Virus record (IMG/VR): IMGVR_UViG_3300043424_000514
Coordinates: 1 to 64,000 of that record
Length of the DNA: 64,000 nucleotides
Reading direction: 5' to 3' (one strand)
DNA from: a virus
The translations under genes were made by a program, and so were the position numbers. Positions 25,866 to 34,697 of this stretch are shown one piece after another. Position 1 is the first letter of the stretch; each line of letters opens with the position of its first letter. The notes under the pieces were generated by a model that did no database searches, was not told the DNA's origin, and saw only the letters and a list, made by a program, of their open reading frames with translations.

Positions 25866-26080
25866 GAGACTACCGCGCCGAATACGACAACTACCACGCC
25901 CGCCCCGATCAGAAAAAGAAACGGGCGAATCGCAACGCCGCCCGCCGGAAGCTGGCCCGCGAGGGCCGCGTGAAGAAAGGCGACGGGATGGATGTCCACC
26001 ACAAGGACGGCAACCCGCTCAACAACAACCCTGGCAACCTGCAAGCCCTGCGGGCGAAAATCAATCGCTCCTTGAAATAA
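25862..26080 (+). CDS. Small HNH endonuclease
   Basis: A 72-residue protein with a basic N-terminus (KKKRANRNAARRK) and the HNH core DVHHKDGNPLNNNPGNLQ. HNH proteins near packaging genes often aid terminase cleavage in other phages; a homing nuclease is the alternative. It overlaps the portal stop by ATGA, so it is coupled to the portal rather than inserted into it. Confidence 0.8.
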   Translation: MRDYRAEYDNYHARPDQKKKRANRNAARRKLAREGRVKKGDGMDVHHKDGNPLNNNPGNLQALRAKINRSLK

Positions 26081-26317
26081 ATGCCGAGCGCCTTCGACAT
26101 GGCGAAAAGTTTGCTTACCGACACCGCGAAGTGGGCCAAGAAAGGCTTCAAGCTCGCCTCGGGCGAGGTCATCACGAACCGGTTCGAGCAGTGCCAAGCG
26201 TGTCCATTTTGGAACTCGAAGGCATGGGGTGGCTCCGGCAAATGCACGGTCTGCGGCTGCTCGACCAAGGCCAAGCTCGTTCTCGAAACCTCCAAATGCC
26301 CGAAAGGGAAATGGTAG
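26081..26317 (+). CDS. Small Cys-rich (zinc-binding) phage protein
   Basis: A 78-residue protein with QCQACPFWN, KCTVCGCST and SKCPKGKW, three Cys groups that could bind zinc. Small proteins of this style are frequent beside portal genes; function unknown. The start follows the HNH stop directly, and its own stop is followed at once by the next ATG. Confidence 0.7.
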   Translation: MPSAFDMAKSLLTDTAKWAKKGFKLASGEVITNRFEQCQACPFWNSKAWGGSGKCTVCGCSTKAKLVLETSKCPKGKW

Positions 26318-26800
26318 ATGGGCCGATTTCTTTTCAATCCCTTCACGCAGAATTTCACGGTGATCCCGAAGCCGCAGGCCGAAGGGTTTTTCCTGCTCGC
26401 GGCCCGCAATGGCAAGCTGGAGTGGGTGGAGCGGGAAGACCCGATGGCAAAGACCGTGACGATCGGCTTCACCACCACGGCGACCCGCGAGGTGTCCTCT
26501 GTGGGAATCCTCCCCAGGGTGGTGATCGCCCGCGCCGATGCGGCCTATGTGAAAACGATCGAAGACCCAGGCACCTACACGCACGAGGTCTTGATCGACG
26601 ACACGGCCAGCAGCACCGCCTCCTACGCGGTGGGCGTGTATCTCGCCCCCGACCAAGCCGCCGCCATCACCACGCTCCCCAGCACCGCCATCACCGCGTC
26701 CCCTGTGGCCGACAGCAACGGCGACAATGTCGCGTTTATTTATGTGATGACCTTCACGGGTGACGCCTCCGTGAACATCGACGCCTACGACTCACCATGA
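26318..26800 (+). CDS. Small virion or fibre-anchor protein
   Basis: A 160-residue protein. The N-terminus GRFLFNPFTQNF closely matches RFLFNPITSQFN of the 13707 fibre, so the two may share an attachment module. The remainder is beta-rich and Thr/Ala-rich (VTIGFTTTATREVSS ... YVMTFTGDASVNIDAYDSP). Possibly a head decoration or fibre base. ATGA overlap with the next gene. Confidence 0.5.
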   Translation: MGRFLFNPFTQNFTVIPKPQAEGFFLLAARNGKLEWVEREDPMAKTVTIGFTTTATREVSSVGILPRVVIARADAAYVKTIEDPGTYTHEVLIDDTASSTASYAVGVYLAPDQAAAITTLPSTAITASPVADSNGDNVAFIYVMTFTGDASVNIDAYDSP

Positions 26801-27084
26801 CCACGATTGAAACCTTCCGATCCAGCGAGGTGCTTACGAGCGCCTTCGCCGACCTACTGAAACGCCCCGAGATGAAAGCCGCCATCGAGGCGCTGCGCCA
26901 GTTGGGGTGCCCCAGGGAGATCGCTCCGCCGACCGGCGTGGGCTTCTCCGAATGGAACTCGCACCAGAACACGCGCTTCGAGGGCTTCAACCAAGCGATC
27001 GACGCGCTCCTCGCCCTCGGCGTGCCGATCAAGCCGCGCAAGAGCGATAGCGACCTCATGCCCAGCCTCGAACCCGAGGATTGA
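26797..27084 (+). CDS. Unknown protein of the head gene cluster
   Basis: A 95-residue protein with an Arg/Glu-rich helical N-terminus and GVGFSEWNSHQNTRFEGF in the middle, acidic C-terminus. No family recognised. It is translationally coupled to its upstream neighbour and followed five bases later by the scaffold gene. Confidence 0.6.
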   Translation: MTTIETFRSSEVLTSAFADLLKRPEMKAAIEALRQLGCPREIAPPTGVGFSEWNSHQNTRFEGFNQAIDALLALGVPIKPRKSDSDLMPSLEPED

Positions 27085-27089
27085 ACTTT

Positions 27090-28328
27090 ATGTCAGACAC
27101 CACCGAAACCACACAGACAACACCCGCGCCCGAGGGGGAACCCCAAGGCAAGGGAGGAATGATGAGCTTCGACGCCGCCGCGAGTATCGCGGACGCCTTC
27201 GCCAAGCTCAAAGACGGCGACGCCGCCCCCGACGCGCCGATCGAAACCGAGCCCACAGGGCCCACAAACCACTCTGGGGACAAAGGGCCCGAGGGTGAGG
27301 CAGGCAAGCCCGAATCCGAGGAGAAGGAGATCAAAGTCCCCACCTCCGACGACCTCGCCAAGCTGCGCGGGAAAAAAGCCCCCGCGAAGAAAAAAGAGGA
27401 GACCCACGAGCCTTCGGAAGATCGGGGCTTGGAGAATGCCAGTGAGAGCGCGAAGAACGCTTTTGCCGCCATGCGAAAAGACCTGAAGGCCGAGCGGGAA
27501 AAAGCCGCCGCGCTGGAGGCCCGCCTCGCCGAGTTGGAGAAATCCAAATCCGAGACCGACCCCGAGGAGGTGCAACGCCTGCGCTCGCAGAACGAGGAGT
27601 ATGAGCGCGAACTCCAAGTCGCCCGCGTCGAGGCCACCAAGGAGTTCAAGGACGCCGTGGTCGCCCCCATGCAGGCGATCCGCGAGTCGATCAGCCAGAT
27701 CGCCTCGAAATACGAGATTGTGGAAGCCGACATCGTGAACGCCTTCGCTGAGTCCGATGCCAGCGCCCGCGCTGACAAACTCAGCGACATCGCCGCCGGA
27801 ATGAACGACCGCGACAAATTCGCCCTCTACGACTTGGAGACCCGCTTCGCCAAGGTGCAGAGCACCCGTCAGAAAGTGGTCAACAACGCCAAGCTGGCGC
27901 TGGAAAAAATCGAGCAACACCGTGAGGAGCAGTCCAAACTTCAAAAAGAGGAATACGGCAAGCGATACAACGGCGTGGTGGACAAGGTCATCGAGGAAGG
28001 CCGACAGGCTGTGCCGCTCCTGCGCCCGATCGACGGCGACGACGAGTGGAACGGCCAACTCGCCGGAGCCGAGAAATTCGTGCGCGAACTCGACTTCGAG
28101 GGGCTGAACGAGGATTCCCGCGCCCGTGTGGCTTATCGCTCCGCGGTGGCCCCGATCATCTACGGCCAATTCGTCTCGCTCTACAATCGGTATCAGGAAC
28201 TTGAGAAGTCCCTGGAGAAATACCAGAAAGCGACCCCCAAGGCGGGCGGAGGCGGCAGCGCCCCAGCGGCCCCAGCCAAGGAGGAGTTTGACGACTTCAT
28301 GTCGGCGCTTAAAGCCAATCTGCGCTAA
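27090..28328 (+). CDS. Capsid scaffold protein
   Basis: A 412-residue protein from the ATG at 27090 (MSDTTETTQTT). The composition is typical of phage scaffolds: Pro/Glu/Lys-rich low-complexity N-terminal third, a long coiled coil (about 130-200, EREKAAALEARLAELEK), and a short C-terminal segment ending FDDFMSALKANLR that could contact the capsid protein. No protease motif is visible. It is directly upstream of the capsid gene and followed by a strong terminator. Confidence 0.75.
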   Translation: MSDTTETTQTTPAPEGEPQGKGGMMSFDAAASIADAFAKLKDGDAAPDAPIETEPTGPTNHSGDKGPEGEAGKPESEEKEIKVPTSDDLAKLRGKKAPAKKKEETHEPSEDRGLENASESAKNAFAAMRKDLKAEREKAAALEARLAELEKSKSETDPEEVQRLRSQNEEYERELQVARVEATKEFKDAVVAPMQAIRESISQIASKYEIVEADIVNAFAESDASARADKLSDIAAGMNDRDKFALYDLETRFAKVQSTRQKVVNNAKLALEKIEQHREEQSKLQKEEYGKRYNGVVDKVIEEGRQAVPLLRPIDGDDEWNGQLAGAEKFVRELDFEGLNEDSRARVAYRSAVAPIIYGQFVSLYNRYQELEKSLEKYQKATPKAGGGGSAPAAPAKEEFDDFMSALKANLR

Positions 28329-28346
28329 GAGCTTCCCCTCCCCATG

Positions 28347-28385
28347 ACCCCACAGGGACTTAGTCTCTGTGGGGTTTTTCTTTTT
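28347..28385 (+). terminator. Rho-independent terminator after scaffold gene
   Basis: CCCCACAG pairs with CTGTGGGG, extended by GAC/GTC around a TTA loop, followed by TTTTTC and more Ts. It would end or attenuate transcription from the upstream head genes, so that the capsid gene can have its own promoter. Confidence 0.9.
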
Positions 28386-28408
28386 CGCAACCTCTTGAAA
28401 ATTGTCTG

Positions 28409-28437
28409 TTGACTTTGCGGGATTGCAGGGTTATTAC
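28409..28437 (+). promoter_or_regulatory. Candidate sigma70-type promoter for major capsid gene
   Basis: TTGACT (28409-28414), a 17-base spacer and TATTAC (28432-28437). The -35 box matches five of six consensus bases and the -10 box four of six. It lies between the terminator and the capsid ATG. The leader to 28564 is about 120 bases long and ends in a T-rich run with no clear Shine-Dalgarno sequence. Confidence 0.5.
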
Positions 28438-28564
28438 ATTCCTGACGCTGCTTGCAGGCGGTAACTGCATGGACATTACTTGCGTGTAATTCCGATCCCC
28501 GCACGGAAAAAACGAACGAGGTGTAACAACCTCACAACCTCAACTTTTTGTTTTTTCTAATCCT

Positions 28565-29896
28565 ATGGCAGCACTACAAAACATCGAACAACTTTTCGTG
28601 GAGTGGGGCGGTTTGATCCGCAACAATGTCGCGAAGAACATCGTAACCTCCGACTTCTACCTCAAATATCTTCCTAAAGATAAGTGGGTGGATGGTCAGG
28701 GCAACCAAGTCAGCTATCCTATTTTCGAGCGTTCGCTTTCCAGCGCCGCGGTCTCGACTCCAGGTGGCGTGATTTTTGAGAACTGGACCTCCTCGGGCGG
28801 CGATGGCGACAACGCCACCAAGAGCGGCACTTACACCGCTTCCCCGAACAACTCCAACCTCGTTGGAGCCAATGGCGGTTCTCTCTCCCGCAGCGGTATG
28901 CTCGGCGGCGGAAGCCACATCGTCGGTCAAAAGATCGACAGCTTCGGCGTGACCGTTCGCACCATGTCGCTCAAAAAGGCGGCTCTCAACAGCCCCGACA
29001 TCAACCTCGATGACCTCCAATTCGCTTGGCAGGTCGAGGACCAGGTCAAGAATGTGATCCGTGTCCTTTCCGAGAACACCAAGTATGTCTGGACCAACAC
29101 CTACCAGGACGAGTATGTCAACGCCTGCGGACAAAAATCCGTGGCGGTTGCCAACTTCGACCCCACCACGACCGACTTCGCGGCCACTCCGGCGACCTCG
29201 AAGCTCACCTGGGGCATCCTCGAAGCGATCTACGAGCAACTCGGCTACAACGGCGGGTCGATCAACCCGTTCGCCCGCGTGGACGAGATGACTCCGATCT
29301 ATGCCGCTGTCGGCGAGCGTTACACCTTCTCGGACCTCAAGCGCCAAGACGCCAATGTCCGCGACGACTTCCGCTATGCCTACATGGGCAACGGTGACAG
29401 CAACCCGATGCTTTCGGCCCCAGGGCTGAACGCCATCTACCGTGGCTTCAAGTTTTTCACGGTTGAGTTGCCTCCTCGCTACACCTTCGACGCTGTGGCT
29501 GGTGACTGGGTCCGCGTGTTCCCCTACGAGCCCATCGCGACTTCGCGTGGTATGCGTTGGGAGATCAGCGCCGCCTACAAGGCCGCTCCTTACACCGACA
29601 CCGTGATCTACCACCAGGATGTGATGAAAGTCCTCACTCCTTCGCCCCGCACCAGCAAGGGCGGCATGACCTACAACCCTGCTTATAGCTGGGCTGGCGA
29701 GTTCGTGTGGAGGAACATCCCTGACCGCGAGAGCAACATCGACGGCAACACCGGCTTCTTCCGTGCGCTCTACGCCTACGGCTCGAAAGTCGAGCGCCCC
29801 GAGTTGGGCTTTGTGGTCCGCCACCTCCGTTGCGTGGATCGTGCGAACGATCTCACCGACTGCGACGGCGACCATGTCTGCCCTCCGGCTCCTTGA
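28565..29896 (+). CDS. Major capsid protein
   Basis: A 443-residue protein, starting MAALQNIEQLFVEWGG. Its position after the scaffold, its own terminator-promoter unit, and its smooth, strongly biased codon use all suggest the most abundant virion protein. The fold is presumably HK97-like, judged from context and size rather than motif. It ends with a Cys/Asp-rich tail (CVDRANDLTDCDGDHVCPP), which is unusual. A large hairpin follows. Confidence 0.8.
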   Translation: MAALQNIEQLFVEWGGLIRNNVAKNIVTSDFYLKYLPKDKWVDGQGNQVSYPIFERSLSSAAVSTPGGVIFENWTSSGGDGDNATKSGTYTASPNNSNLVGANGGSLSRSGMLGGGSHIVGQKIDSFGVTVRTMSLKKAALNSPDINLDDLQFAWQVEDQVKNVIRVLSENTKYVWTNTYQDEYVNACGQKSVAVANFDPTTTDFAATPATSKLTWGILEAIYEQLGYNGGSINPFARVDEMTPIYAAVGERYTFSDLKRQDANVRDDFRYAYMGNGDSNPMLSAPGLNAIYRGFKFFTVELPPRYTFDAVAGDWVRVFPYEPIATSRGMRWEISAAYKAAPYTDTVIYHQDVMKVLTPSPRTSKGGMTYNPAYSWAGEFVWRNIPDRESNIDGNTGFFRALYAYGSKVERPELGFVVRHLRCVDRANDLTDCDGDHVCPPAP

Positions 29897-29905
29897 TTAG
29901 GTAAG

Positions 29906-29955
29906 CCTCAAACCCCGCCTCCGGTTCCCTAGGGGATCGGGGGCGGTCTTGAGGT
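29906..29955 (+). terminator. Long hairpin after capsid gene, probable terminator or attenuator
   Basis: CCTCAA pairs with TTGAGG, CCGCC with GGCGG, and an inner TTCCC/GGGGA stem encloses CCCTAGGG. Only a short GGTTT follows, so termination may be partial, reducing expression of the connector genes relative to capsid. Confidence 0.55.
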
Positions 29956-29986
29956 TTGACCAACACATCAAACCCGACCAACCCAC

Positions 29987-30238
29987 ATGATTAAATTCCC
30001 GATGCCGGAAGGCTACACACTCCCCGAGGGGGCCGACAAAGGCACCTTCGAGGCCCTTGCAACTTTGGAAGTCGATGGCGAAAACCTCGTGCTCACCGCG
30101 ATCGACGGCCTCCCCGTCGGCGGCGAGGGTGATGAATCGAAGGAGACGGACGAAGAAGACGAAGCCTACGCCGAGGCCACCAACCCCGACACAGGGGATT
30201 TCCAAAAGGCCATGGCGATGGGCATGATGGGACGGTAG
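29987..30238 (+). CDS. Small acidic protein after capsid
   Basis: An 83-residue protein with GYTLPEGADKGTFEALATL and a very acidic stretch (GDESKETDEEDEAY), ending in Met-rich MAMGMMGR. Possibly a capsid accessory protein. No family recognised. Confidence 0.65.
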   Translation: MIKFPMPEGYTLPEGADKGTFEALATLEVDGENLVLTAIDGLPVGGEGDESKETDEEDEAYAEATNPDTGDFQKAMAMGMMGR

Positions 30239-30244
30239 TTCTCC

Positions 30245-32455
30245 ATGATCGCCGACAAGCTCAGGCTCGTAGATGGGTTTCGAGGGCTTCCCGGCGGAAT
30301 GGACGGGAGCCAAGACCCTGTCTTGACGCCCGAGACTTCGGTTTACTACGCCGAAAATGTGGTCTTCCGCGGAGGGGCGGGGCCAAGGACGCGCCCTGGG
30401 TTTCATTATGTGGACCTCTTCGGCACTTTCACCGCCATCAACGGCGGAACGGGGCTTCTGACAGGAGCCACGGTCGTTCAATGCGCGACGGTCTTCAACC
30501 CTCCGAACCGCGAGCCCGTGATGGTCTTTGTGGCGGACGGCAATGTGATCGCGGTCGATCTGGTCGGGAAGGAAGTGACCTATGTGAACACCGACCAAAA
30601 CAACGCCATCGTGCCGGTCTTCACGAACCGCACGAACCCGTGCTACGCCTGCCAAGTCGAAGAGTTCTTGGTGATCCAAGATGGGGTTTCGACGCCTCGG
30701 GTTTTGGTTTTTACCGACTCCACAACGATGCGGTTGAATCTAGCGACCTATTATTCGGCAGAGACGCCGATCCCAACTGGGAAGCAGATGGCTTACGGGC
30801 ATGGGCGGTTGTTTGTGACCACTCCGAACGGGCGGGAAATCACAGCGGGCGACATCGCTTTTGGCGGAAGCCTGACCTCGAAGGACATCGTCTCCTCCTC
30901 CGACGACGACCAAGTCGTCATCACGACCGCGACGGCGCATGGCTGGAATGTCGGCGACTATGTGACGATCTCGGGGCATAGTTCGCTCCCCGCGATCAAC
31001 GGCACTTTCAAAATCGAATCCAAGCCCGCGACTGACAAGTTCACGATCGCAGCAGCGGTCGGCGTGCCAGGCTCGGGCGGGCAGGCGACGAAGTTCAATG
31101 CAGGCACTTCCTCCGACGCGCTCAATTTCAGCGAAAACACTTTTATCAACGAGGGCGGGAATTTTGTGATCCCGCTGGAGATGGGGCCTGTGAAGACGAT
31201 GGAGTTCCTCCCGATCCAGGATGTGAGCACGGGGCAGGGCGACTTGATTGTCTTTGGCGAACGGGCGGCGACGAGTTTCGCGGTCTCCACGCCGCGCACG
31301 CAATGGAAGGAGACGGCAGGGTTCCAGCGGGTGCTGTTCTCCAACATCGGCTCACTGGCCGAGACAACCTGCACGATCAACGGCGACATCTTTTTCCGTT
31401 CTCGCGAGGGGAATGGCATTCGCTCCTACCGCAATGCGAGGGCGGAGTTCAGTTCCTTCGGGCAGACGCCAATCTCCGCCGAGATGGACCCGATCTTTGA
31501 CAAAGAGGATTTGAGCAAGCTCTCCCGCGTCTCGATGATTTATTTCGACGACCGTCTGCTTATGACCTGCAAGCCTGCCACGGTGGATGGGCGGCAGGTC
31601 TACCGCGGAATCACGGCGATGGATTTCCGCCCCGTGTCGGCCAACAGTGGCAAAGGGTATGCGATCTACGATGGCGTGTGGGGCGGGCTGCAAGTGGTGA
31701 CGCTGCTCACGGGGGTATTCAACGACACGCCCCGCGCTTTTGCCCTCTGCTACCACGGCGACGACATCGACCAGCATCAACTCTGGGAGATTACGAAGAA
31801 CGAAGTTCAAGACAAAAATTCCTATCAAGGTAACGAGTATCGCTTCATCCGCTCGCTGGTGCTGACGAAAGCCTACGATTTCAAATCCCCCTACTCGGAA
31901 AAGAAACTCATCCACGGTGATCTGTGGTTCAGCGAGGTGGGCGGGTGGAGCCAGGAGAATAAAAAATTCACCGCCGACTTGAAATTCCGGCCTGACAACA
32001 ACCCCAACTGGACGGATTGGGGTGACTGGGAACTTTGTTTTTCGGAGGACAACCCAAACGATCCGGGCGATGAACCTAGGGCGCTCCGGGGATACGCGCC
32101 ACAACTTCGCGCCGTGGTGCCCGAGGTGACGACCAATGACTTCACCGACCGCACGATCGGGCGTGGGTATGACTTCAAGCTGCGCGTCGAATGGCGCGGG
32201 CGGGCGAAGCTGGAAAAACTCCTCGTTCACTCTTTGCAACTCGTCGAGCCCGTGGGCGCTGGGGTGCAACGCGACACGGGGGGCTGCGTTTTGGTTTTGC
32301 CCGACAGCGTCGAGGAGACTTTGGAAAACACCTACAAGGCGTGGGAGCCCGACGGGCAGACGCTCGACTACTTCATTCAACTCACAACCGGCGGCGTGGA
32401 CTACCTCTCCACTGAAACCGGCGGTTTACTCATCGGCTACCAGAAATACATCTAA
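30245..32455 (+). CDS. Tail nozzle/stabilisation-like structural protein
   Basis: A 736-residue, beta-rich protein. DGFRGLPGGMDGSQDP, ENVVFRGGAGPRTRPGF, then KQMAYGHGRLFV and GDIAFGG resemble large beta-propeller-like nozzle or stabilisation proteins of podoviruses, where 'yg.GRLfv' and 'gDi.fGd' motifs recur. A small inserted Ig-like segment (residues 205-275, ATAHGWNVGDYVTISGH) is common in such proteins. It would lie at the tail end of the connector. The stop overlaps the next ATG (TAATG). Confidence 0.65.
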   Translation: MIADKLRLVDGFRGLPGGMDGSQDPVLTPETSVYYAENVVFRGGAGPRTRPGFHYVDLFGTFTAINGGTGLLTGATVVQCATVFNPPNREPVMVFVADGNVIAVDLVGKEVTYVNTDQNNAIVPVFTNRTNPCYACQVEEFLVIQDGVSTPRVLVFTDSTTMRLNLATYYSAETPIPTGKQMAYGHGRLFVTTPNGREITAGDIAFGGSLTSKDIVSSSDDDQVVITTATAHGWNVGDYVTISGHSSLPAINGTFKIESKPATDKFTIAAAVGVPGSGGQATKFNAGTSSDALNFSENTFINEGGNFVIPLEMGPVKTMEFLPIQDVSTGQGDLIVFGERAATSFAVSTPRTQWKETAGFQRVLFSNIGSLAETTCTINGDIFFRSREGNGIRSYRNARAEFSSFGQTPISAEMDPIFDKEDLSKLSRVSMIYFDDRLLMTCKPATVDGRQVYRGITAMDFRPVSANSGKGYAIYDGVWGGLQVVTLLTGVFNDTPRAFALCYHGDDIDQHQLWEITKNEVQDKNSYQGNEYRFIRSLVLTKAYDFKSPYSEKKLIHGDLWFSEVGGWSQENKKFTADLKFRPDNNPNWTDWGDWELCFSEDNPNDPGDEPRALRGYAPQLRAVVPEVTTNDFTDRTIGRGYDFKLRVEWRGRAKLEKLLVHSLQLVEPVGAGVQRDTGGCVLVLPDSVEETLENTYKAWEPDGQTLDYFIQLTTGGVDYLSTETGGLLIGYQKYI

Positions 32456-33048
32456 TGGCAAACTCGACAATCAACGGACTCTCGGAAGTCACAACCCTCG
32501 CAACGAACGATCAGTTCGTGGTCTGGGCGACTTCGGCAAACGGAACGCGAAAAGTCAAAGGGGAGAACCTCGACAAGCTGATCTTCCGGCAACGGTCGGC
32601 GGCGACCGATCCTTCGGGAAAGATCGTCCCCATTGTTTCTTATGCGGGCGGAGTTCCGGTGGTGGAGGGAATCACTTTTGAAAATTTCACTGCCCCGCTA
32701 GGCATCGCCGACAACGCTGTGACATCCGCGAAGCTCGCGCCTTCGGTTCGCGTGAACGCTTGGGCGAAAAAAACCGCCAACTACACGGCTATCGCGTGCG
32801 ACCGGATTGCGGCGGATACGACAGCGGGGGCTTTCACGATCACGCTCCCCGCCAGCCCTGCCGCGTTGGATTGGGTGCTGATCTCCGACATCGCGCAAAA
32901 ATGGGGCACCAACAATTTAACGGTAGCTCGAAACAACAGCCTCATCAACGGGCTGGCGGAGAACCTCGTTTGTGACACCACAGGGGAAATACTGCTGCGC
33001 TACGAAGGAACTACTCAAGGCTGGAGGGTTTTTGCTTATGGCTACTAG
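32455..33048 (+). CDS. Short fibre-like virion protein with shared C-terminal module
   Basis: A 197-residue protein. The last 90 residues (AGAFTITLPASPA ... LRYEGTTQGWRVF) closely match the C-terminus of the 13707 fibre. The N-terminus (STINGLSEVTTLATNDQFV) is a fibre-anchor pattern. The two proteins may have the same tip, one long and one short. Its end overlaps the next gene's start by 11 bases. Confidence 0.7.
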   Translation: MANSTINGLSEVTTLATNDQFVVWATSANGTRKVKGENLDKLIFRQRSAATDPSGKIVPIVSYAGGVPVVEGITFENFTAPLGIADNAVTSAKLAPSVRVNAWAKKTANYTAIACDRIAADTTAGAFTITLPASPAALDWVLISDIAQKWGTNNLTVARNNSLINGLAENLVCDTTGEILLRYEGTTQGWRVFAYGY

Positions 33049-34666
33049 CTTTCAAGCCGCCAAAGCGGCGCTCGCGCCGTATGTGGACAACGGGATTGAC
33101 CCAGAGAATGCCCGCGTCACGGCAAGGATCAATGAGGCCCAGCGCCGGTTGATCGACCACTACAACTTTCTCTCCCGCCGCGAGGAGTTGGAGAAGGACC
33201 CGTTGGTCTATGTAGAAAATGGAACCAGTGGATACCTCACCCTTGATGATCTCGACGCGACCAAGGTGATGATCCTCGCCCTATGGCGCGAGGAGAACAA
33301 CGAACTGGAAATTGCGACAGGGCTGGAGCAAAAGGCTCTGGCTTTTGTGGAGCGCAATCTCATGGCCGAGGTGCAACGCGCCCGCCGCGTCGTCACAGGC
33401 GAAGTGGGGCGGCTGCACAACGAGCTTCCCGAGGGGTTGAAATTCTCGACTTCGCGGTTGACGACTTTGCTCGGGCAGGCGGCGACGGAGGCAACGGCTC
33501 ATTTGGAGTTCCTCCAAAGACGCGAGGAATTTGAGGGGCCGACTTTGACAGCCTCTTTCGAGGTGAGGAAAAAACTCGTCGAATCCTACCTCGCCACTTC
33601 CCAAGCGGCAGTCGAGCCTGCGATGGCGCTTAAAAAAGACGCGCTCGATCTGCTCGAACGCGACACGATCGCGGCGGTTCACCAACTCCGCAAAGCCACC
33701 ACGGGCGAGGTGGGGCGGCTGCACAACGAGCTTGCCACAGGGTTGAAGGTGCCGACTTCGCGCATGACGACCCTGCTGAACCAGGCTGTGAATGATGCGA
33801 TCGCCCATCAGAAATTCCTGCAAAAGCCGGATGACGACGACTTCGCCGCGCCGCCGATCACTTTTGAAATCAAGCGGGCGCTCGTGGAGAGTTATCTGGC
33901 CGCGATGGAGGGAGCCGCAGAGGTCGCCCTAGGGTTGAAGAAAACCGCGCTCGACCTGATCCAGCGCGATGTGGAGGCGCACGACCAGACGCTCCGCCGC
34001 ACCACACGCTACGATCTCTCGCTCACCTCGCCGAACAGCTTCGGCTACCACTGGGGCCGCGTGGGGCTGGGCTTCGAGAACTCGCTCACCTTTTCCAACA
34101 ACGCGATCAAGCGGGCGGTGACGAGCGCCGAGGAATCCCTGATGAACTCTGGCAAGTGGGTCGGCACGATTGCCGAATACACCTTGACCCTCTCGAACTC
34201 CGGCGAGGTTTTTCTCCCCAGGGAAATCGAGACTGTGCTGTTCGTCTCCTTCGACGGCGACCCGCGCCCCGTCCACGATCGGTTCGCCGAATACATGACC
34301 GGCGGCACCGGCATCCGCACGACGGAGAACCCTGGGCGCAGTGGCTTCTCCGACCTTGGCGACTCGGTGGACTCCGTGGATGGCAAGACGAAACGAAAAT
34401 ACTTTGTGACTGTGCCACAGGAGGACAAGGCGACCGTGATCCGCTACCTCGCCAAACGCCGTTTCGTGCCGCACACGAGCGATTCGGAGCCCATGTATCT
34501 GAACAACTACGAGGCGATCGCCCAAGCGGCGATGGCGATTCTGACCAACGGGCAGCAAGGGAACTTTGAAGCGGCGAAGCAACTCCTCGCCGCGCAGGTT
34601 TACCAGCAATACTTCAAGCCACAACTTTATGGGGTTCACAACAAACCTGTCCTTGCCTTGCGCTAG
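33038..34666 (+). CDS. Structural protein with internal repeats, possible connector component
   Basis: A 542-residue protein from the ATG at 33038 (GGAGGG upstream). The middle contains a roughly 95-residue unit repeated two and a half times: VTGEVGRLHNELPEGLKFSTS against TTGEVGRLHNELATGLKVPTS, preceded each time by a K(K/A)LxLxERxxxAxVxxxR-type helix. The C-terminal 200 residues (FLPREIETVLFVSFDGDPRP ... SDSEPMYLNNYEAIAQAA) resemble conserved connector-region proteins of other podovirus-like phages. Function unproven. Confidence 0.6.
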   Translation: MATSFQAAKAALAPYVDNGIDPENARVTARINEAQRRLIDHYNFLSRREELEKDPLVYVENGTSGYLTLDDLDATKVMILALWREENNELEIATGLEQKALAFVERNLMAEVQRARRVVTGEVGRLHNELPEGLKFSTSRLTTLLGQAATEATAHLEFLQRREEFEGPTLTASFEVRKKLVESYLATSQAAVEPAMALKKDALDLLERDTIAAVHQLRKATTGEVGRLHNELATGLKVPTSRMTTLLNQAVNDAIAHQKFLQKPDDDDFAAPPITFEIKRALVESYLAAMEGAAEVALGLKKTALDLIQRDVEAHDQTLRRTTRYDLSLTSPNSFGYHWGRVGLGFENSLTFSNNAIKRAVTSAEESLMNSGKWVGTIAEYTLTLSNSGEVFLPREIETVLFVSFDGDPRPVHDRFAEYMTGGTGIRTTENPGRSGFSDLGDSVDSVDGKTKRKYFVTVPQEDKATVIRYLAKRRFVPHTSDSEPMYLNNYEAIAQAAMAILTNGQQGNFEAAKQLLAAQVYQQYFKPQLYGVHNKPVLALR

Positions 34667-34697
34667 GGCATGGTGTAATAACAGCAAAGGTTATTAA

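Noticed and set aside
28574-29875. 433-residue minus-strand frame
   Set aside because: It lies opposite the major capsid gene, whose coding bias leaves the complement open. No motif and no ribosome site.
31352-32380. 342-residue minus-strand frame
   Set aside because: Antisense to the nozzle-like gene; composition is that of a shadow frame.
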